A DNA stretch of 64,000 nt from Apodemus sylvaticus (Eukaryota; Chordata; Mammalia; Rodentia; Muridae), in contig NC_067491.1 of the NCBI RefSeq assembly GCF_947179515.1, positions 8,282,027 through 8,346,026 of the forward strand, read 5' to 3'. Below, one piece after another: positions 10,660 through 22,605 of the stretch (its first letter is position 1; each line of letters begins with the position of its first letter). The notes beneath the pieces are model-generated. The model was not told the DNA's origin. It worked only from the letters and a program-made list of their open reading frames with translations, and made no database searches. The translations under genes and the position numbers were made by a program.

Positions 10660-11265
10660 GTGATTACTAAAGAGGCCTCATAATTGCCTAATGAAGGAAT
10701 ATTTCTGTTGAACAATGGGGGGACGAGAGAGGTTCTCAATGCAGTCTTTATTCTGAGTATTAAAAAATATAATATTTGCAGTAATTATTCTTTAGGTGAG
10801 GTGTATGAGTACTCAAGTCTTCTATTTTTCTTCTTTTCTCAAGTCTTCGACTTTCTTTACAATTCTTTGGATAAACGTCACTCCATCTTTTAAGTTCCAA
10901 GGAGACCCAGGGCCAAAGGCATATCTCAAGTATGACATGACACCAAACACAAGGGTGCAGCAGAAAGATCTGTGGTGCTAAGTAAACTTATGTCCAGAAC
11001 TGCTTGCGTGTATATGTGGGCACTGCTCCACATTCCTGTTGTATATGTGAGTGGAGACATTACCTTTTTCCTGGGAAAACATAATACAATGCAGTGAGTT
11101 CCAAAAACCTGTCACAGGGCATAGCTAGTGAGAAGGATTTAATGTATTAACTCTTTTACCATAAGTTACCTCATTATAAAAGCAGTCTATAGAGACAAAA
11201 GCGATGGAATGTAACTATAAATTATGAGCATTTCCAGAGTATATGAGGTGGTGATTTTAAAAAGT
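10660..11265. other. Unique sequence, no feature seen
   Basis: No recognisable gene or repeat. A short T-rich, TTC-rich run lies around 10,825-10,860. Confidence 0.5.
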
Positions 11266-11269
11266 ATTT

Positions 11270-11352
11270 ATTCGTGTGTGTGCATAGGGTGCTTCTTTTC
11301 TCTCTGTCCCTGTCTTTCCCTCTCTCTCTCTTCCTGTATGTGTTGTGTGTGT

Positions 11353-11388
<36 letters not shown>

Positions 11389-11475
11389 AAACTTTTTTTT
11401 CTTTTCTTTCTGTCCCTGTCTCTGTACTCTCTGTAGCTGTCTCTCTTTCTGACTCTCTTTCTCTGTGGTGTGTGA

Positions 11476-11515
<40 letters not shown>

Positions 11516-11530
11516 ACGTGTACATGTGCA

Positions 11531-11574
<44 letters not shown>

Positions 11575-11588
11575 TGTGTGTGTACTTA
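11270..11588. repeat. Compound (CT)n/(TG)n microsatellite
   Basis: Alternating blocks of CT-rich and TG dinucleotide repeats, with three long (TG)n runs (about 11,341-11,388, 11,476-11,514, 11,534-11,580) separated by CT-rich spacers. Open frames on both strands here are repeat artefacts (poly His-Thr / Cys-Val). Confidence 0.95.
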
Positions 11589-11721
11589 TACCACTTGTGT
11601 ATAGGTGCTCATGGAGGTCATAAGACCATATCAGAGCTCCTTGGAGCTGGAATTCCAGGCAGTTGTGAACCACCCAACATGGCTGCAGGAGCTCTTAATA
11701 GTTGAGCCATCTATCCAGCCT
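11589..11721 (-). mobile_element. B3/B2-type SINE, antisense
   Basis: The right end GAGCCATCTATCCAGCC is the complement of the tRNA-derived SINE head. GGAGCTGGAATTCCAGGCAG and TGTGAACCACCCAACATGG match the B3 body. The 3' part merges into the TG microsatellite, a common arrangement. Confidence 0.8.
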
Positions 11722-12125
11722 CTAGGGTGATTCTATAAGATCATTTTAAAACAACGATTCAGCATGAACAAAAGCCTTTTTTAAAATGTGGACTTTTAGT
11801 AAAGATTTACCTTTACATACTTTATATGTATATGAAGAAACATCTAAAATGATCATTTTGTGTAATATATGGTAATAAAGTGAATAAGGAAAGAAGAAAT
11901 AAATTCTTACCCTGTCCTCATTTAATTGTTTTGCAAATTTCTATGTAAAATTTGACCTTTCAATTCAGTGTGGCCCTATTTTGTTGGCTGATGTGACAAC
12001 CATTTATCGAATGCATTAAGGTTTCAATTTTTGATTGATATGCATATTATTAGTGATGTAGAACAGTGTTAAATTATATTTCATTATGTAAAAAATATAT
12101 GTAAAGTTTTAATGATGTATATGGT
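11722..12125. other. AT-rich unique sequence, no feature seen
   Basis: Nothing recognised. Confidence 0.5.
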
Positions 12126-12127
12126 TT

Positions 12128-12314
12128 TGAACCTACGTATGGGTATGGACACATATGTCTGGCAGCTCCCAAAGGATAGAAAAGGGTTTTGGATCTTCTG
12201 GAGTTGGAGTTAAAGGCAGTCCTGGAATGCTATGTGGGTGCTGAGAACTGATTTAGTTCCCATCGAAGAGTGGCAAAGTCTCATACAGGCTGAGATAGCT
12301 CTCCAGACCTATAT
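12128..12314 (-). mobile_element. B3-type SINE, antisense, diverged
   Basis: It contains the degenerate B3 body (GGATCTTCTGGAGTTGGAGTT, GTGGGTGCTGAGAACTGA) and ends with the complement of the SINE head, ATAGCTCTCCAGACC. About 20-25% diverged by eye. Confidence 0.7.
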
Positions 12315-12316
12315 GA

Positions 12317-14056
12317 CAGATTTAAAGTCAATTTGAATGGTTCATTGGAATTCAGAACAAATGCTTTGAATTAGTGTTTCCACTGAGAATTGAGTGCTAT
12401 TCTCCCCTACCAAGGTTAAATCCAAATTTTATAAGCAGATTTTTTTTACTGTATGGGTATTGTTTACCTAAACAACAGCAAAAAATAATGTGAACTGAGC
12501 AATCTCCAGTTTCTGATGCATTTTCCTTACAGACATTTACATTAACTTGAGTAAGTTTTAATGATCTCCTTTGATCTTCTCCTCCAAAGCAAATTTGATA
12601 TCTGAGCCTAATCATTAAAATATGCACAAATGTTTATTAACCTCATGTAACTCCATTATTTTTACTAAAATATATCCGTATAATTTGTAAGTAAAAACAT
12701 TTGAAACTTATGGTAGTCTTCTTAGGACTTATCATATTAAAATATATTTTACTATTAACAGAATTACCTTCTCAATTTTTCAGAAACGTATTCGGAGTAC
12801 ATCTTTCACTCCTGTGAATCAAATGATTCCAGCTTTTTCCAGGAAACTACGCTATATTCTCCTTTAATCTTCACCTTAAAAGGCAACTAGTAATTTTTCA
12901 AATATATATATAAAGATACCTGTGGCAACACAAATGATAGTTTATTCTACAGAGATGCTGTATAATACTCTAAATAGAAGGTTAGACACAAAACAGTGTC
13001 ATCTTGATTTTCATCAAACTTGGAAAAAGTGAATATAAGCTTTCTTGTTCATTGTGCCCACTGGGGCTCAGCAACCTATATTTGGAGGCCAAGGGCAGAT
13101 GTTTATTGATTTACAATGAATAATGCATAGAAGGAGACCTATACTTGAATTTCCGCACTGAAGCCTCCTTCCAGTTGAATAGTATATGAGGTGTAGCCTG
13201 GTGACCCGTTGAGACTTCCTTATGTAGAGTACCTTCAAATAGATCCTTGACATGAAGAGCAGAGAATGTTTTGGTCCTAGTACTGCAGTATACTCTTTTG
13301 AATTTTATTTGTGCATGAATAAATATTTGAATTTATTTGTGATGATCTTCTTTGCCTGCTGAGGGTTTTAGACGGGTGTGAGCTTGCTTCATGGCTTGTC
13401 TATCCTGACCCGAAGGGCAGTGTAAGCTGGGATGCAACTAGACAGTAGGCCAATTATCATAGGACATTAAACCCCATGTCACATGATCTACATTAGAATG
13501 AAAACTCACTAGAATAAGGAAGTGCTCAATGTTTTTTAATCAAATTAAAAAAATTACTCATGGTTTCAAGATTTTTATCATAAAGATGATGCTAATATAT
13601 ATTTACATTAAATTCAGAACTAAGATAAGGCTCATGTTTAATAATCATTCTCTTTAATGAAAATAAATTGAGAGAAAAAGGCAGTAGGATTAGTAGCTTA
13701 CTCAGTTATTTCTAGCACAAGTGATGCATATTTAGATGGAAACTGCATAACACCTATATTTTGCTGAAATGTATTGGAAAGGGAAGGTAATCTTTTGCTT
13801 TAGTTTTGAATGTTATTTTTCTCAATTTTCAAATGACTAGCTTTATGTGGAAAGATGAGCATTTGTTAAAATAAAACTGCTAATAAAGTAAGTGAAAAGC
13901 ATCTATTTTTTCCCCTCAAAGATAAAAATAGTTAACTCTTATCTATGGTCCATTGAATAATTACAACTTTATCCCATTTTACAGATCAGGAGACAAAGAA
14001 AGAAACTTAGAGATGAAGGGTTATACAGCAGGGGTTGAAGCCTGTGTAGACTGTTG
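12317..14056. other. AT-rich unique sequence, no feature seen
   Basis: No repeat family or gene was recognised over about 1.7 kb. The short open frames are not conserved-looking. Confidence 0.5.
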
Positions 14057-14070
14057 CTAAAAGGTATAGT

Positions 14071-14262
14071 ATTTTTTTTCTTTTTTAAGATTTATTTATT
14101 TATTATATATATGTACACTGTAGCTGTCTACAGACACACCAGAAAAGGGACTCAGATCCCATTACAGATGGTTGTGAGCTACCATGCGGTTGCTGGGATT
14201 TGAACTCAGGATCTCTGGAAGAGCAGTCAGTGCTCTTAACCGCTGAGTCATCTCTCCAACCC
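14071..14262 (-). mobile_element. B2-type SINE, antisense, with 14-bp TSD
   Basis: A well-preserved B2: poly(T)/AAATAAAT complement at the left, then CAGATGGTTGTGAGCTACCAT, TTTGAACTCAGGATCTCTGG, AGTGCTCTTAACCGCTGAGT and CATCTCTCCAACCCC. Flanks CTAAAAGG(T/C)ATAGT at 14,057-14,070 and 14,263-14,276 form a TSD with one mismatch. B2 is a non-autonomous tRNA-derived SINE mobilised by L1 ORF2p. Confidence 0.93.
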
Positions 14263-14276
14263 CTAAAAGGCATAGT

Positions 14277-14700
14277 CTTAGTCACACGCATTCTGCTGCT
14301 TACCATGGCAGTTTGAGTTTTTCTGTTTTCCTCACTCAGCATTTAACAATTATGGGATGCAAGTGAAAGAAGGAACAGAGGAATGTCTTTACACAGACAG
14401 GCTCAAAAGCCATGGGACCAAGGGAGTGGGATGCAGAAACAAGGGTGTGGTTCCCTCCATGCTTAAGAATGCTTGAAAGTTTCTGACTATCACTGTTGAC
14501 CTGTATGTTTCCTCAGCTTTTGCGTGTGTCTCAATTTCTTGCTATGCTGAGGGGTCTAAATGTTAATGTTCCACAATGAGAAGGAAGAGAAATTTAGTGA
14601 GACCCACAGAGTTAATTTTTGATAATTAAAAAGTTTCAGTGTGTTGTCAGTTCATGCAATGCATTCATAAAATATTGGTAATCTTTCAGCAGAAAAGCTA
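14277..14700. other. Unique sequence, no feature seen
   Basis: Nothing recognised. Confidence 0.5.
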
Positions 14701-14705
14701 TATTA

Positions 14706-14765
14706 TATGTATGTATGTATGTATGTATGTATCTATCTATCTATCTACCTACCTATCTATCTAAT
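14706..14765. repeat. (TATG)n(TATC)n microsatellite
   Basis: (GTAT)n runs directly into (CTAT)n with two CTAC variants. Confidence 0.95.
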
Positions 14766-14989
14766 ATATATTAGAAATAATTGATTATTTCAAATATTGG
14801 ATATCACTTGAAGAAGTTGGGAAGATAAATTAGAAAATAATTCTTCACACCGTGTAAACCTATTTGACAACATGATGGTGCATATGATAAAAATATTTGC
14901 ATATATATATATATATACATATACTCATATACAATTTCAAAATTATCTTGTTAAAACCAAATCCAATTAAAAGAAAAATGTTTACTTAA

Positions 14990-15262
14990 ACATTACAATA
15001 TAATTTGATATTATTAATAATATCAAGTTATTAATATAATATCAAATTGTTAATAATATTAATTACATGATATATGTCACATATAATATGTATTGTAATA
15101 TAATATTAAGCTATTAATAACATCAGGTTATTAGTATAAGTTATTAATAATAGTAATTATATATTATATATTGTGTTTCGGAATATATGTTAATATAATA
15201 TTGTTATTAATCTAACATTGAGTTATTAATAATATTATTAAACATTACAATATAAATTGTAT
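14990..15262. repeat. AT-rich palindromic repeat cluster
   Basis: Many copies of TTATTAATA and AATATTATTAA-like words, mostly self-complementary and irregularly spaced, over about 270 bp. It is preceded by a (TA)n run at about 14,903-14,920. It could form hairpins or cruciforms, or simply be a degenerate AT minisatellite. Confidence 0.75.
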
Positions 15263-15360
15263 CTGAATAGATGTATCATCAATGTGATACATACATAGAA
15301 AAAACATTGTATTTAGACTTTAGGCTTACTGTGGCTTAAGTTAATAAAAAGAAATCATAC

Positions 15361-15565
15361 TGAGACAGGATCTTTTTTGAGCCCTGAAATTGCACTTTTG
15401 GCTTATCTGACTAACCGGCTTGCTTTGAGTTCTCCACTTCCCATCTGCTATGTGAACAGAGTCACTGCACTCAGGTTTTTTGTGGATTCAAGGACTCCAC
15501 ATTCCATTTCTCTTGGTCAGATGGCAGCTTCTTTACCTGCTGAGCCATCTCCCCAGCACCGCGTG
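15361..15565 (-). mobile_element. B4-like SINE, antisense, diverged
   Basis: Starts TGAGACAGGATCTTTTTTGAGCC, close to the B4 body, and ends GAGCCATCTCCCCAGCAC, the complement of a tRNA-derived head. The open frame crossing it (to 15,580) is a chance frame. Confidence 0.6.
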
Positions 15566-15724
15566 TATGCTTTTCCTTAACAAACTCAGTGAATGTTACC
15601 ATTCCTGTCAGACACACTCTCCTTCCATGCTCCCTCCTGCTTATTGCAGAACATTCAAGCTATCTATCTCCATCTCTCTTTTAAGCATGTGTAACTATAA
15701 AACAACTGCTCTTATGAGCTCGGG

Positions 15725-15912
15725 TACATTGCCTGCATGTTTGCATGCATACCATGCATATGCAGTGCCTGCAGAGGCTGCGAGATGAAATCAGATTCCC
15801 CAGTCTGGAGATAGAGAACGTTGTGAGTCAAGACAGAGATGCTAGGGAAGGAACCCTAGTCCTCCGGAACAGCAACTAGTGCTCCTAAACACTGAACCAT
15901 CTCTCCAGGCCA
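15725..15912 (-). mobile_element. B3-type SINE, antisense
   Basis: GCATGCATACCATGCATATGC, GCAGTGCCTGCAGAGG, GAACCCTAGTCCTCC, AACTAGTGCTCCTAAACACTG and AACCATCTCTCCAGGCC follow the B3 consensus order in antisense. Confidence 0.85.
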
Positions 15913-16735
15913 GATAATAGCACTGGATGATAAACTAGTTGATAAGATATGGAGAAAATTAGCTGGGATGAATATGTCTTATGCACAGAACTACACCACT
16001 ATGAGTGCCTTCCTAATTGATGTTTTCTGTTTCTTCTTAGAGCATAATGGTTGCACCATAGTTAAGAAATTAAGAGAGGAGCGCTCAGTCCATCTAGGAA
16101 GAAGTAAATCAAGAGGGTTGATTTGGATTGTAAGTTGTTAGGCTGGCCGATACATGGACTATTTGGTTAGTTCGACCTTAAGAGAAGCAGTATGATCTCT
16201 CTTTTTGGAGGAAGTCAAGGGAAGGCAGTGGAGGGCTGAGAGAACTACAAGAAAAACACCAATCTCAAAGAGAATCATCGCATATTCTGTGGGTTGGTAA
16301 ACCAACCTTTGCACATAAGAATTTCTCTAAATACAATGGAAGAGCTAGAAAGCATAAGGGGCCATTGGGAAGATACACAGAAAATATGAAATCTGGTACT
16401 TTATCCAAAGGATACCGAGACAGATGAGCAAAACAAGTTTCAGGAAACACCGGAGATGAAAAAGTACTTGGAATTCTCTCTATGACCACAAAACAATACT
16501 TCTTGGATATTCACATATGTCCTAGCAGCTGGGAATGTAGGTAAATGCATTCTGCTTCAAAAACCCAATTATAATAGAAAACATGCTTATCATTTTCAGA
16601 AATGACATTTTATCCATATTTTCTTTGTTCTTACATTCTGTGAATTTTTATACACAGCAACCTTTCTTCATTTCTTGCTAAAGAACCGCTGACCTCATTT
16701 TGTTTTTTCCTTTAAAGTATTTTTACATCTACTTA
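15913..16735. other. Unique sequence, no feature seen
   Basis: Nothing recognised. A 74-codon - strand frame (16,265-16,489) has no recognisable similarity. Confidence 0.5.
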
Positions 16736-16737
16736 GT

Positions 16738-16915
16738 GTGTATGTGGGTTAGCATCTATGTGTCAAGGCAAGTGTATACATATTAGAGGGCTTTTTCAAG
16801 AATCTGTTATTGCCTTCTCTCATGTATATTCCGGGGTGGCCAACTCAAATCATGAGGCCTGACAGCTAGGTCCACTGCTCATTTAGCCTTCTAATGGAAC
16901 TTCAGTGGCCTTTTT
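16738..16915 (-). mobile_element. B3/B4-like SINE, antisense, strongly diverged
   Basis: A body resembling the SINE segment AGGACAACTT..GGTTCTCTCCTTCCACC, followed by CAACTCAAATCATGAGGCCTGACAGC, is detectable. The head is degraded. Low identity, so a family-level call only. Confidence 0.5.
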
Positions 16916-17073
16916 CTTTTTCAAGAAGGTGTTCTGTGATACTGCTGTTGCAATATGTAGAATTCTGAATTAAGAGGTTGTCATGACCAGAGGCAATTAC
17001 CAATAGTTTGTAGGTTAGACCAATGTGTTTCTGGCAGTATCCAGTCTATTTGCATGCAATTATAAAGAAATGA

Positions 17074-17075
<2 letters not shown>

Positions 17076-17112
<37 letters not shown>
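17076..17112. repeat. (GT)n microsatellite
   Basis: Uninterrupted GT dinucleotide run of about 18 units. Confidence 0.95.
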
Positions 17113-17113
<1 letters not shown>

Positions 17114-18815
17114 CGCACACATAAGGCAAATAAAATGGCAAACTAAAATAGAAATTTCTTTATCCCATAATAGAATAGTTTTTCTTTTCAACTTTGCCAT
17201 CTCACTTTCCAATCTTGTATAATACCAAGTTTGTGACTTGCAACTTTCTTCATCAACATAGCTTTAATTTATTGTCCAATATTTATATCATTCAGATCTT
17301 TGGGTTGTGTTACATTAGTCGTTGAAATATTGTTCTAAATATATTATTAAGATGGCAAAGAATTTTACCTTATTGTCACTCAAAAATTGTCAATACTGTC
17401 TTTTGAAATTTTTATCCTGTGTATTAATTTTATAAAACAATAGCATGTTGAAGCATCAACAGAGAAGGGAAGAAGAGCAGACAAAGTATAAGAACTATAT
17501 TTCTGGTGAGAATTGAAAGTTTTGATGTAAATTTCCTTAACTTTGCTATTGTGTTGACAAAATGAGATGGGCAGAAACAGACATATGATAATTAAGGGGC
17601 CAGACTTCTGCATTAGGCACATTTTTTCAAACAACAGAAGTTCATGGTATGATCAATACACAAAAGAACATGTATATTTGGGCTCACAATTTCCAAGGTT
17701 CCAGTCCATGATCTAGGGCCCTGTTGCTCTAGGCTTGTGATGACCATAAAAATGGTGGCAGAAAGCATAATTGTCGACCAAAGATACTAAAACATACAAT
17801 ATGTTTATAAATTGCCACTTGCTTTCTGAGATCAATGAAAATGGGGCTTTGGATGCAGAATTTCTACCCTCTGCTTCAAAGTGTGCTCTATTTGTTTCAC
17901 AAATCTGACAAAATAGCATTTTCTTGATACTAGAGAATAAACTACATTCCTGAGAATCGCTAGAAGACAAGCCATTTCCAGCAGAGGTTGCTATTGTTTG
18001 TCCCCTGCCATAAAAAATGGTATGGTGTGGACAGCAGAGCAAGCCCATCCACTGTGAGGACTCTAAGTTATTAACTCAGTGCCCGGCTCCCAGGCTTTCC
18101 CAGGAGGTTCCATTGGACGCTGTGCACCTTTTCTTTGACCGGGCTGCTCTCGCTCACTCTTTCAAATCAGTTGCTCTTTTCTTCTGGACCCTGTAAGTGC
18201 TCTATCCGATGATATTTTCTGTCTATCTGCTACCTGCTATTTGCTGCTTTTCTTTCACATGGCACATGCCTAATGTAGCTCATGCAGAACCGAATGCATG
18301 GGTATCACAGATTATTGTCCTTGGAGAAAATACAGCACTGTCCGCCTTGTCTACATTCTGTAATCCAGCATTCCTATTCTGAGGTGTATGTAATCTGACT
18401 CATCACCTGGCAATAGTTCTCTCATTTTTCGAAGACATTGTGTATCACTCTGTGTTTTAGCCAGTAACACAGGAGTGAGTGTTCTGGCCCTCCTTGTCCT
18501 TCTATAGGAGAATGGCAGCCATGCTAAAGCTCAGCTGTAGCTGTATGTGCACCATCCAGAACTGTCATCGCATGAGTGAATAGGAAGGCTGATGTCCTTT
18601 CACATCCCTACCCTGTCCACATAGCTATCTGGGTTATATGCCTCTTTAATGGTGGTAGGCATAGAGTACCTGATTATTGAAATTTGATTTATAGACTATT
18701 GTTCTGTAAAATTCTATGAGAATGTAAAATGGACCATTTTGTAGTGATATAAATGGTTTCTCTGTCTTTATGTTTATAAAATCATTTATGTATATATACA
18801 TATATGAAATAGGAA
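17113..18815. other. Unique sequence, no repeat recognised
   Basis: No transposon similarity was recognised. The interval 17,950-18,210 is less AT-rich and less repeat-like than its surroundings and ends near a CTGTAAGTG splice-donor-like string (18,190-18,198). There is no supporting reading frame. Confidence 0.45.
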
Positions 18816-18824
18816 AATTTAGAT

Positions 18825-19097
18825 ATAGAGATAGAGAGGGAGAGAGAGATATAGATATGGATATGATATGGATATGGATATGGATATAGATAGATACAGA
18901 CACAGATATAGATAAGATAGAGATAGAGATAGATATGATATAGAGATAGATATAGATATAGATGATATAGATATAGATGATAAATAGACATAGATATAGA
19001 TATAGATGATATAGACATAGACATAGATATAGACATAGATATAGATAATAAAGATGATATAGATGATATAGATGATATACATATACATATGCATATG

Positions 19098-19179
<82 letters not shown>

Positions 19180-19195
19180 GATGTGTAGATAGATA
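18825..19195. repeat. Complex (GATATA)n/(CATATA)n satellite-like tract
   Basis: About 370 bp of hexanucleotide-type repeats. A GATATA/GATAGA zone (18,825-19,078) passes into a very regular CATATA zone (19,079-19,180). Long - strand open frames across it (Tyr-Val / Met-Tyr / Ile-Ser repeats) are artefacts. Confidence 0.95.
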
Positions 19196-19298
19196 TAATA
19201 GATGTAAACCCAGTTAAAGACATAACAGGAAAAAAACATAACATGAAAACATCTACTCCAAGTCTAGATTCTAATTCCATCAATAATGTCATTCCTAG

Positions 19299-19299
<1 letters not shown>

Positions 19300-19332
<33 letters not shown>

Positions 19333-19342
19333 ACACACACAT
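19300..19342. repeat. (CA)n microsatellite
   Basis: CA dinucleotide run with one CT interruption. Confidence 0.95.
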
Positions 19343-19850
19343 AATACTAATGAAGGCCAGATGGTAACATCCTTTTGATATTTTTTTTTAGGGCCCTTCT
19401 TTGGGCATCGTTTCCAAAGACTCTTACCGAAACCTAAGCAATTAAACAGTGTTCACAGCCCTCTATCTTTTTCATATCATATTTATTAAATTATTTTATA
19501 TTTATATTTTATAAAAATTTTCTATTATAAATATCATGAGTTTAAGTCAAACTTCACTCCTTTATTCCTATGTGCATGTTACTTTCACTTAGCCCTATTT
19601 TAGTAAAATTCATTTAATCCGTTTCTACTACTTTGCAGTGCACAATGTTGTAGCTTGCACTGTCTCTGTCTTTTTTCCTTTACACAATGTGTCTTATCCT
19701 CTTAGAGCTATAACATTTTTTCTTATTTGTTATGACCAATTACATGTGATGTGCATATGTAGTTTACTGATGGTTCCCATATTTTGGTTTTACAGAACAA
19801 ATTCATTTGATTTACATATTTTTATTAGGTATATTCTTTTTTAATATTTT
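19343..19850. other. AT-rich unique sequence, no feature seen
   Basis: Nothing recognised. Confidence 0.5.
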
Positions 19851-19854
19851 TATT

Positions 19855-20365
19855 TTCTATATTCTTTGTTTACATTCCAAATGATTTCCCCTTTCCCAGA
19901 TCCCCCTCCCCACATGTCACATAAACCTTCTTCTCTCCACCCATTCTCCAATCACCTCCCTCCTTTTTCTCTGTCCTTATATTCCCCTCCAATGCTAGAT
20001 CAATCCTTTCCCGGATCAGGACCCTCTCCATACTTCTTCATGGGAGTCATTTGTTATGCGATTTGTGCCTTCGGTATTCAGATCTTCTGGGCTAATTAAT
20101 ATCCACTTATCAGAGATTGCATTCCATGTGTATTCTTTTGTGACTGGGTTACCTCACTTAGGATGATATTTTCCAGATCAATCCATTTGCCTAAAAATTT
20201 TGTGAATTCATTGTTTCTAATTGCTGAGTAGTATTCCATTGTGTAAATATACCACATTTTCTGTATCCATTCCTCCTTTGAGGGGCATCTGGGTTCTTTC
20301 CAGCTTCTGGCTATTATAAATAAGGCTGCTATGAACATAGTGGAACATGTGTCTTTCTTTATTAA
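19855..20365 (-). mobile_element. 5'-truncated L1, antisense
   Basis: In antisense order: A-rich tail, 3' UTR (same class as 3,480-3,700) and the last ~90 codons of ORF2. The frame at 20,096-20,440 encodes TCSTMFIAALFIIARSWKEP-like sequence and a TMEYYSAIRNNEF block. It abuts the older fragment at 20,368, so it probably inserted there. Confidence 0.85.
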
Positions 20366-20367
20366 CA

Positions 20368-20765
20368 CCTGAAATGTTGTCCCTTTCCTGGTTCCTCCTC
20401 CCCTGAAAATCTCGTAAGTCATCTCCCCTTCCCCAATCAACCCACTCCTGCTTCCTTGTCCTGATATTCTTCTACACTACACTACGGTATCAAGACTTTC
20501 CAGGACCAAGGGCCTCTCCCCGATTTGGTGTCCAACAAGATCATCCTCTGCTGCTGATGTGTCTAGGACCATGGGTAACTCCAAGTGTACTCTGGTTGAT
20601 GATTTTGTCCCTGGGAGCTCTGGGAATACTTGGTGACTCATATTGTTGTTCCTCCTATGGCACTGCAAACCCCTTCAGCTCCTTTGGTCCTTTCTCTATC
20701 TCATCCACTGGGGATTCTGTGCTTAGTTCAATGACTGGCTGAGAGAGTTCCCCTCTGTATCTACA
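20368..20765 (-). mobile_element. Older L1 3' UTR fragment (Lx-type), antisense
   Basis: Complement of the Lx-like 3' UTR: GAAATGTTGTCCCTTTCCTGG, TTGTTCCTCCTATGGCACTGC and CAAACCCCTTCAGCTCC, ending around CCCCTCTGTATCTAC. It matches blocks at 6,885-7,530 on the opposite strand. Confidence 0.8.
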
Positions 20766-20929
20766 TATTTATTTCAAAATACCTAAGCACATACACATTT
20801 TTAATCGTTATTGCTCTTGGTTATGTTATTCTTAGCCAGCAGTATTCTTTCTTGACTCTATCATCATAGAAGAGCTTGCTTAAGTTTTCCCATAGGTCAC
20901 TAAAGATGTATAATATTTTGATTCTATTT

Positions 20930-21263
20930 TTTTTATTCGATATAATTTATTTACATTTCAAATGATTTCCCCTTTTCTAGGCCCCCACTCCCCGAAAGTC
21001 CCGTAAGTCCCCTTCTCTTCCCCTGTCCTCCCACCCACCCCTTCCCACTTCCCCGTTCTGGTTTTGCCAAATACTGTTTCACTGAGTCTATCCAGAACCA
21101 GGGGCCACTCCTCCTTTCTTCTTGTACCTCATTTGATGTGTGGATTATGTTTTGGGTATTCCAGTTTTCTAGGTTAATAACCACTTATTAGTGAGTTCAT
21201 ACCATGATTCACCTTTTGAGTCTGGGTTACCTCACTTAGTATGATGTTCTCTAGCTCCATCCA
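20930..21263 (-). mobile_element. Short 5'-truncated L1, antisense, with 12-bp TSD
   Basis: The insert carries the complement of the same 3' UTR class as the intact L1 (ATTTACATTTCAAATGATTT, CCCCGAAAGTCCCGTAAG) and the last ORF2 codons. TTGATTCTATTT occurs at 20,918-20,929 and 21,264-21,275 as a perfect TSD. The 5' truncation lies just inside ORF2. Confidence 0.92.
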
Positions 21264-21275
21264 TTGATTCTATTT

Positions 21276-22545
21276 CCTGTATTCTGTTTTGCAAAGAGCC
21301 TATTTCTATGATTCGTTTTGGTTTTGGTTCATAGTCAGGTAATTTTTCCAAACTTTCTCTAGTGTCCTATTAGCCATAGCCAGAAAGTTTCTCCTGCCAT
21401 TTTATATTTTTAAATCTCTAAATGTGCTATTAATATCACCTTTATGTCTCCTCTTTATATTCGATAATTTGCACATATGAAATAATTTCATTAATAATTT
21501 AATATCATCATCAGTTAACTCCACCTTACTATCAATTCTAGATCTTTCTTGATTAAATGAGTTTTCAGCTCTCAAAGTGGATTAGAGTATCACATATAAT
21601 TAGATGCCTTGATGATTTTATTCTATTCCATGTAATATGAACTTTTTCAATTAAGTGCTAGATTGTTCACATTTTCCTAGCTTTTGCTCTTGGCCACCAG
21701 TTTTTGCTTTTTCAATGACAGTGTTATCACTTTTGTTCTAGCTTTTGAATTTATTTGGCTGAACTAGATACAAATTTTGTGTCGGATAAATAATTGCCCG
21801 CTGTGGAGAAATATGATTCCCCTCTCTACCTTCTCTATTATACATGGAATTTGCATTATGCTTTTGTGGGAATCAATAAGTGTTAGTGACTTCTTTGAGA
21901 TTCAGGTGCAACTCTGTCTACCTGTATCTTTTGATTTGTTACATTGAGTCTTGTACTTCTTTTACTTTATAGGTGTGTACTCTTGAATATTTTCCCTGTT
22001 CTCTACAAGAGAATTTTCTTTTTGAAACATCTCTTTCCTCCATTGATTTCTGCACAATGAATTCCATTGTCTCTGAAATTTTAGCTTCACATCCTCCAAT
22101 AAAGGAATATGTCAGCGTTCTGTCATAGCTCCCTTTTTCTGTGGAAAAAACATGTTGAAGAAATCAACTGAATTAACATTCAACTTTGTAATTTTTGTTC
22201 TGCCTTCTGGGTAACATGAACTGTAATGCCTAATAATGATGGAAAGCCATTACGTCAAGTACCTGGGATGGGGTTTTGTTTTAGGCAAGCGGATAGTTTA
22301 CTAAAAATATTTCAACATTGGTAAATGTTGCTTATACTTTGCACGTGTGGGTGTGCTTGCTACTCTTCTGAAATACTTGACCTATTATTATTCAGATATC
22401 AGAGAAGCAACTGGGTATTTAGGCACACATGGAAAAGATTTTAATGATTTTATCAAATGGAAGCTTTAAAATTACATCCTACACAACATCTAGTCTGAAT
22501 TTGGTTCTAACGAATAGTTGTTTTATTGAGGTTTTAAAAGATTAA
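21276..22545. other. Unique sequence, no feature seen
   Basis: Nothing recognised. Confidence 0.5.
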
Positions 22546-22551
22546 TCAAGC

Positions 22552-22605
22552 CAAAAAAAAAAAACCACAAACAAAACAAAACAAAACAAAACAAAACAAA
22601 AAGAA
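22552..22605. repeat. Poly(A)/(CAAAA)n repeat
   Basis: An A run followed by about six AAAAC pentamers. It may be a degraded retrotransposon tail, but no body was recognised upstream. Confidence 0.85.

Noticed and set aside
11257..11705. Long open frames on both strands (His-Thr and Cys-Val rich)
   Set aside because: They are translations of (TG)n/(CT)n microsatellites, open in several frames at once.
14990..15262. CRISPR-like array of short repeats
   Set aside because: The repeats are AT palindromes of irregular spacing with no unique spacers, and the genome is mammalian.
18646..19292. 197- and 157-codon - strand frames rich in Tyr, Val, Met
   Set aside because: Generated by the hexanucleotide repeat, with no non-repeat protein content.
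20557..20742. Cys/Ser-rich 61-codon frame resembling a small secreted protein
   Set aside because: It lies wholly inside an antisense L1 3' UTR.
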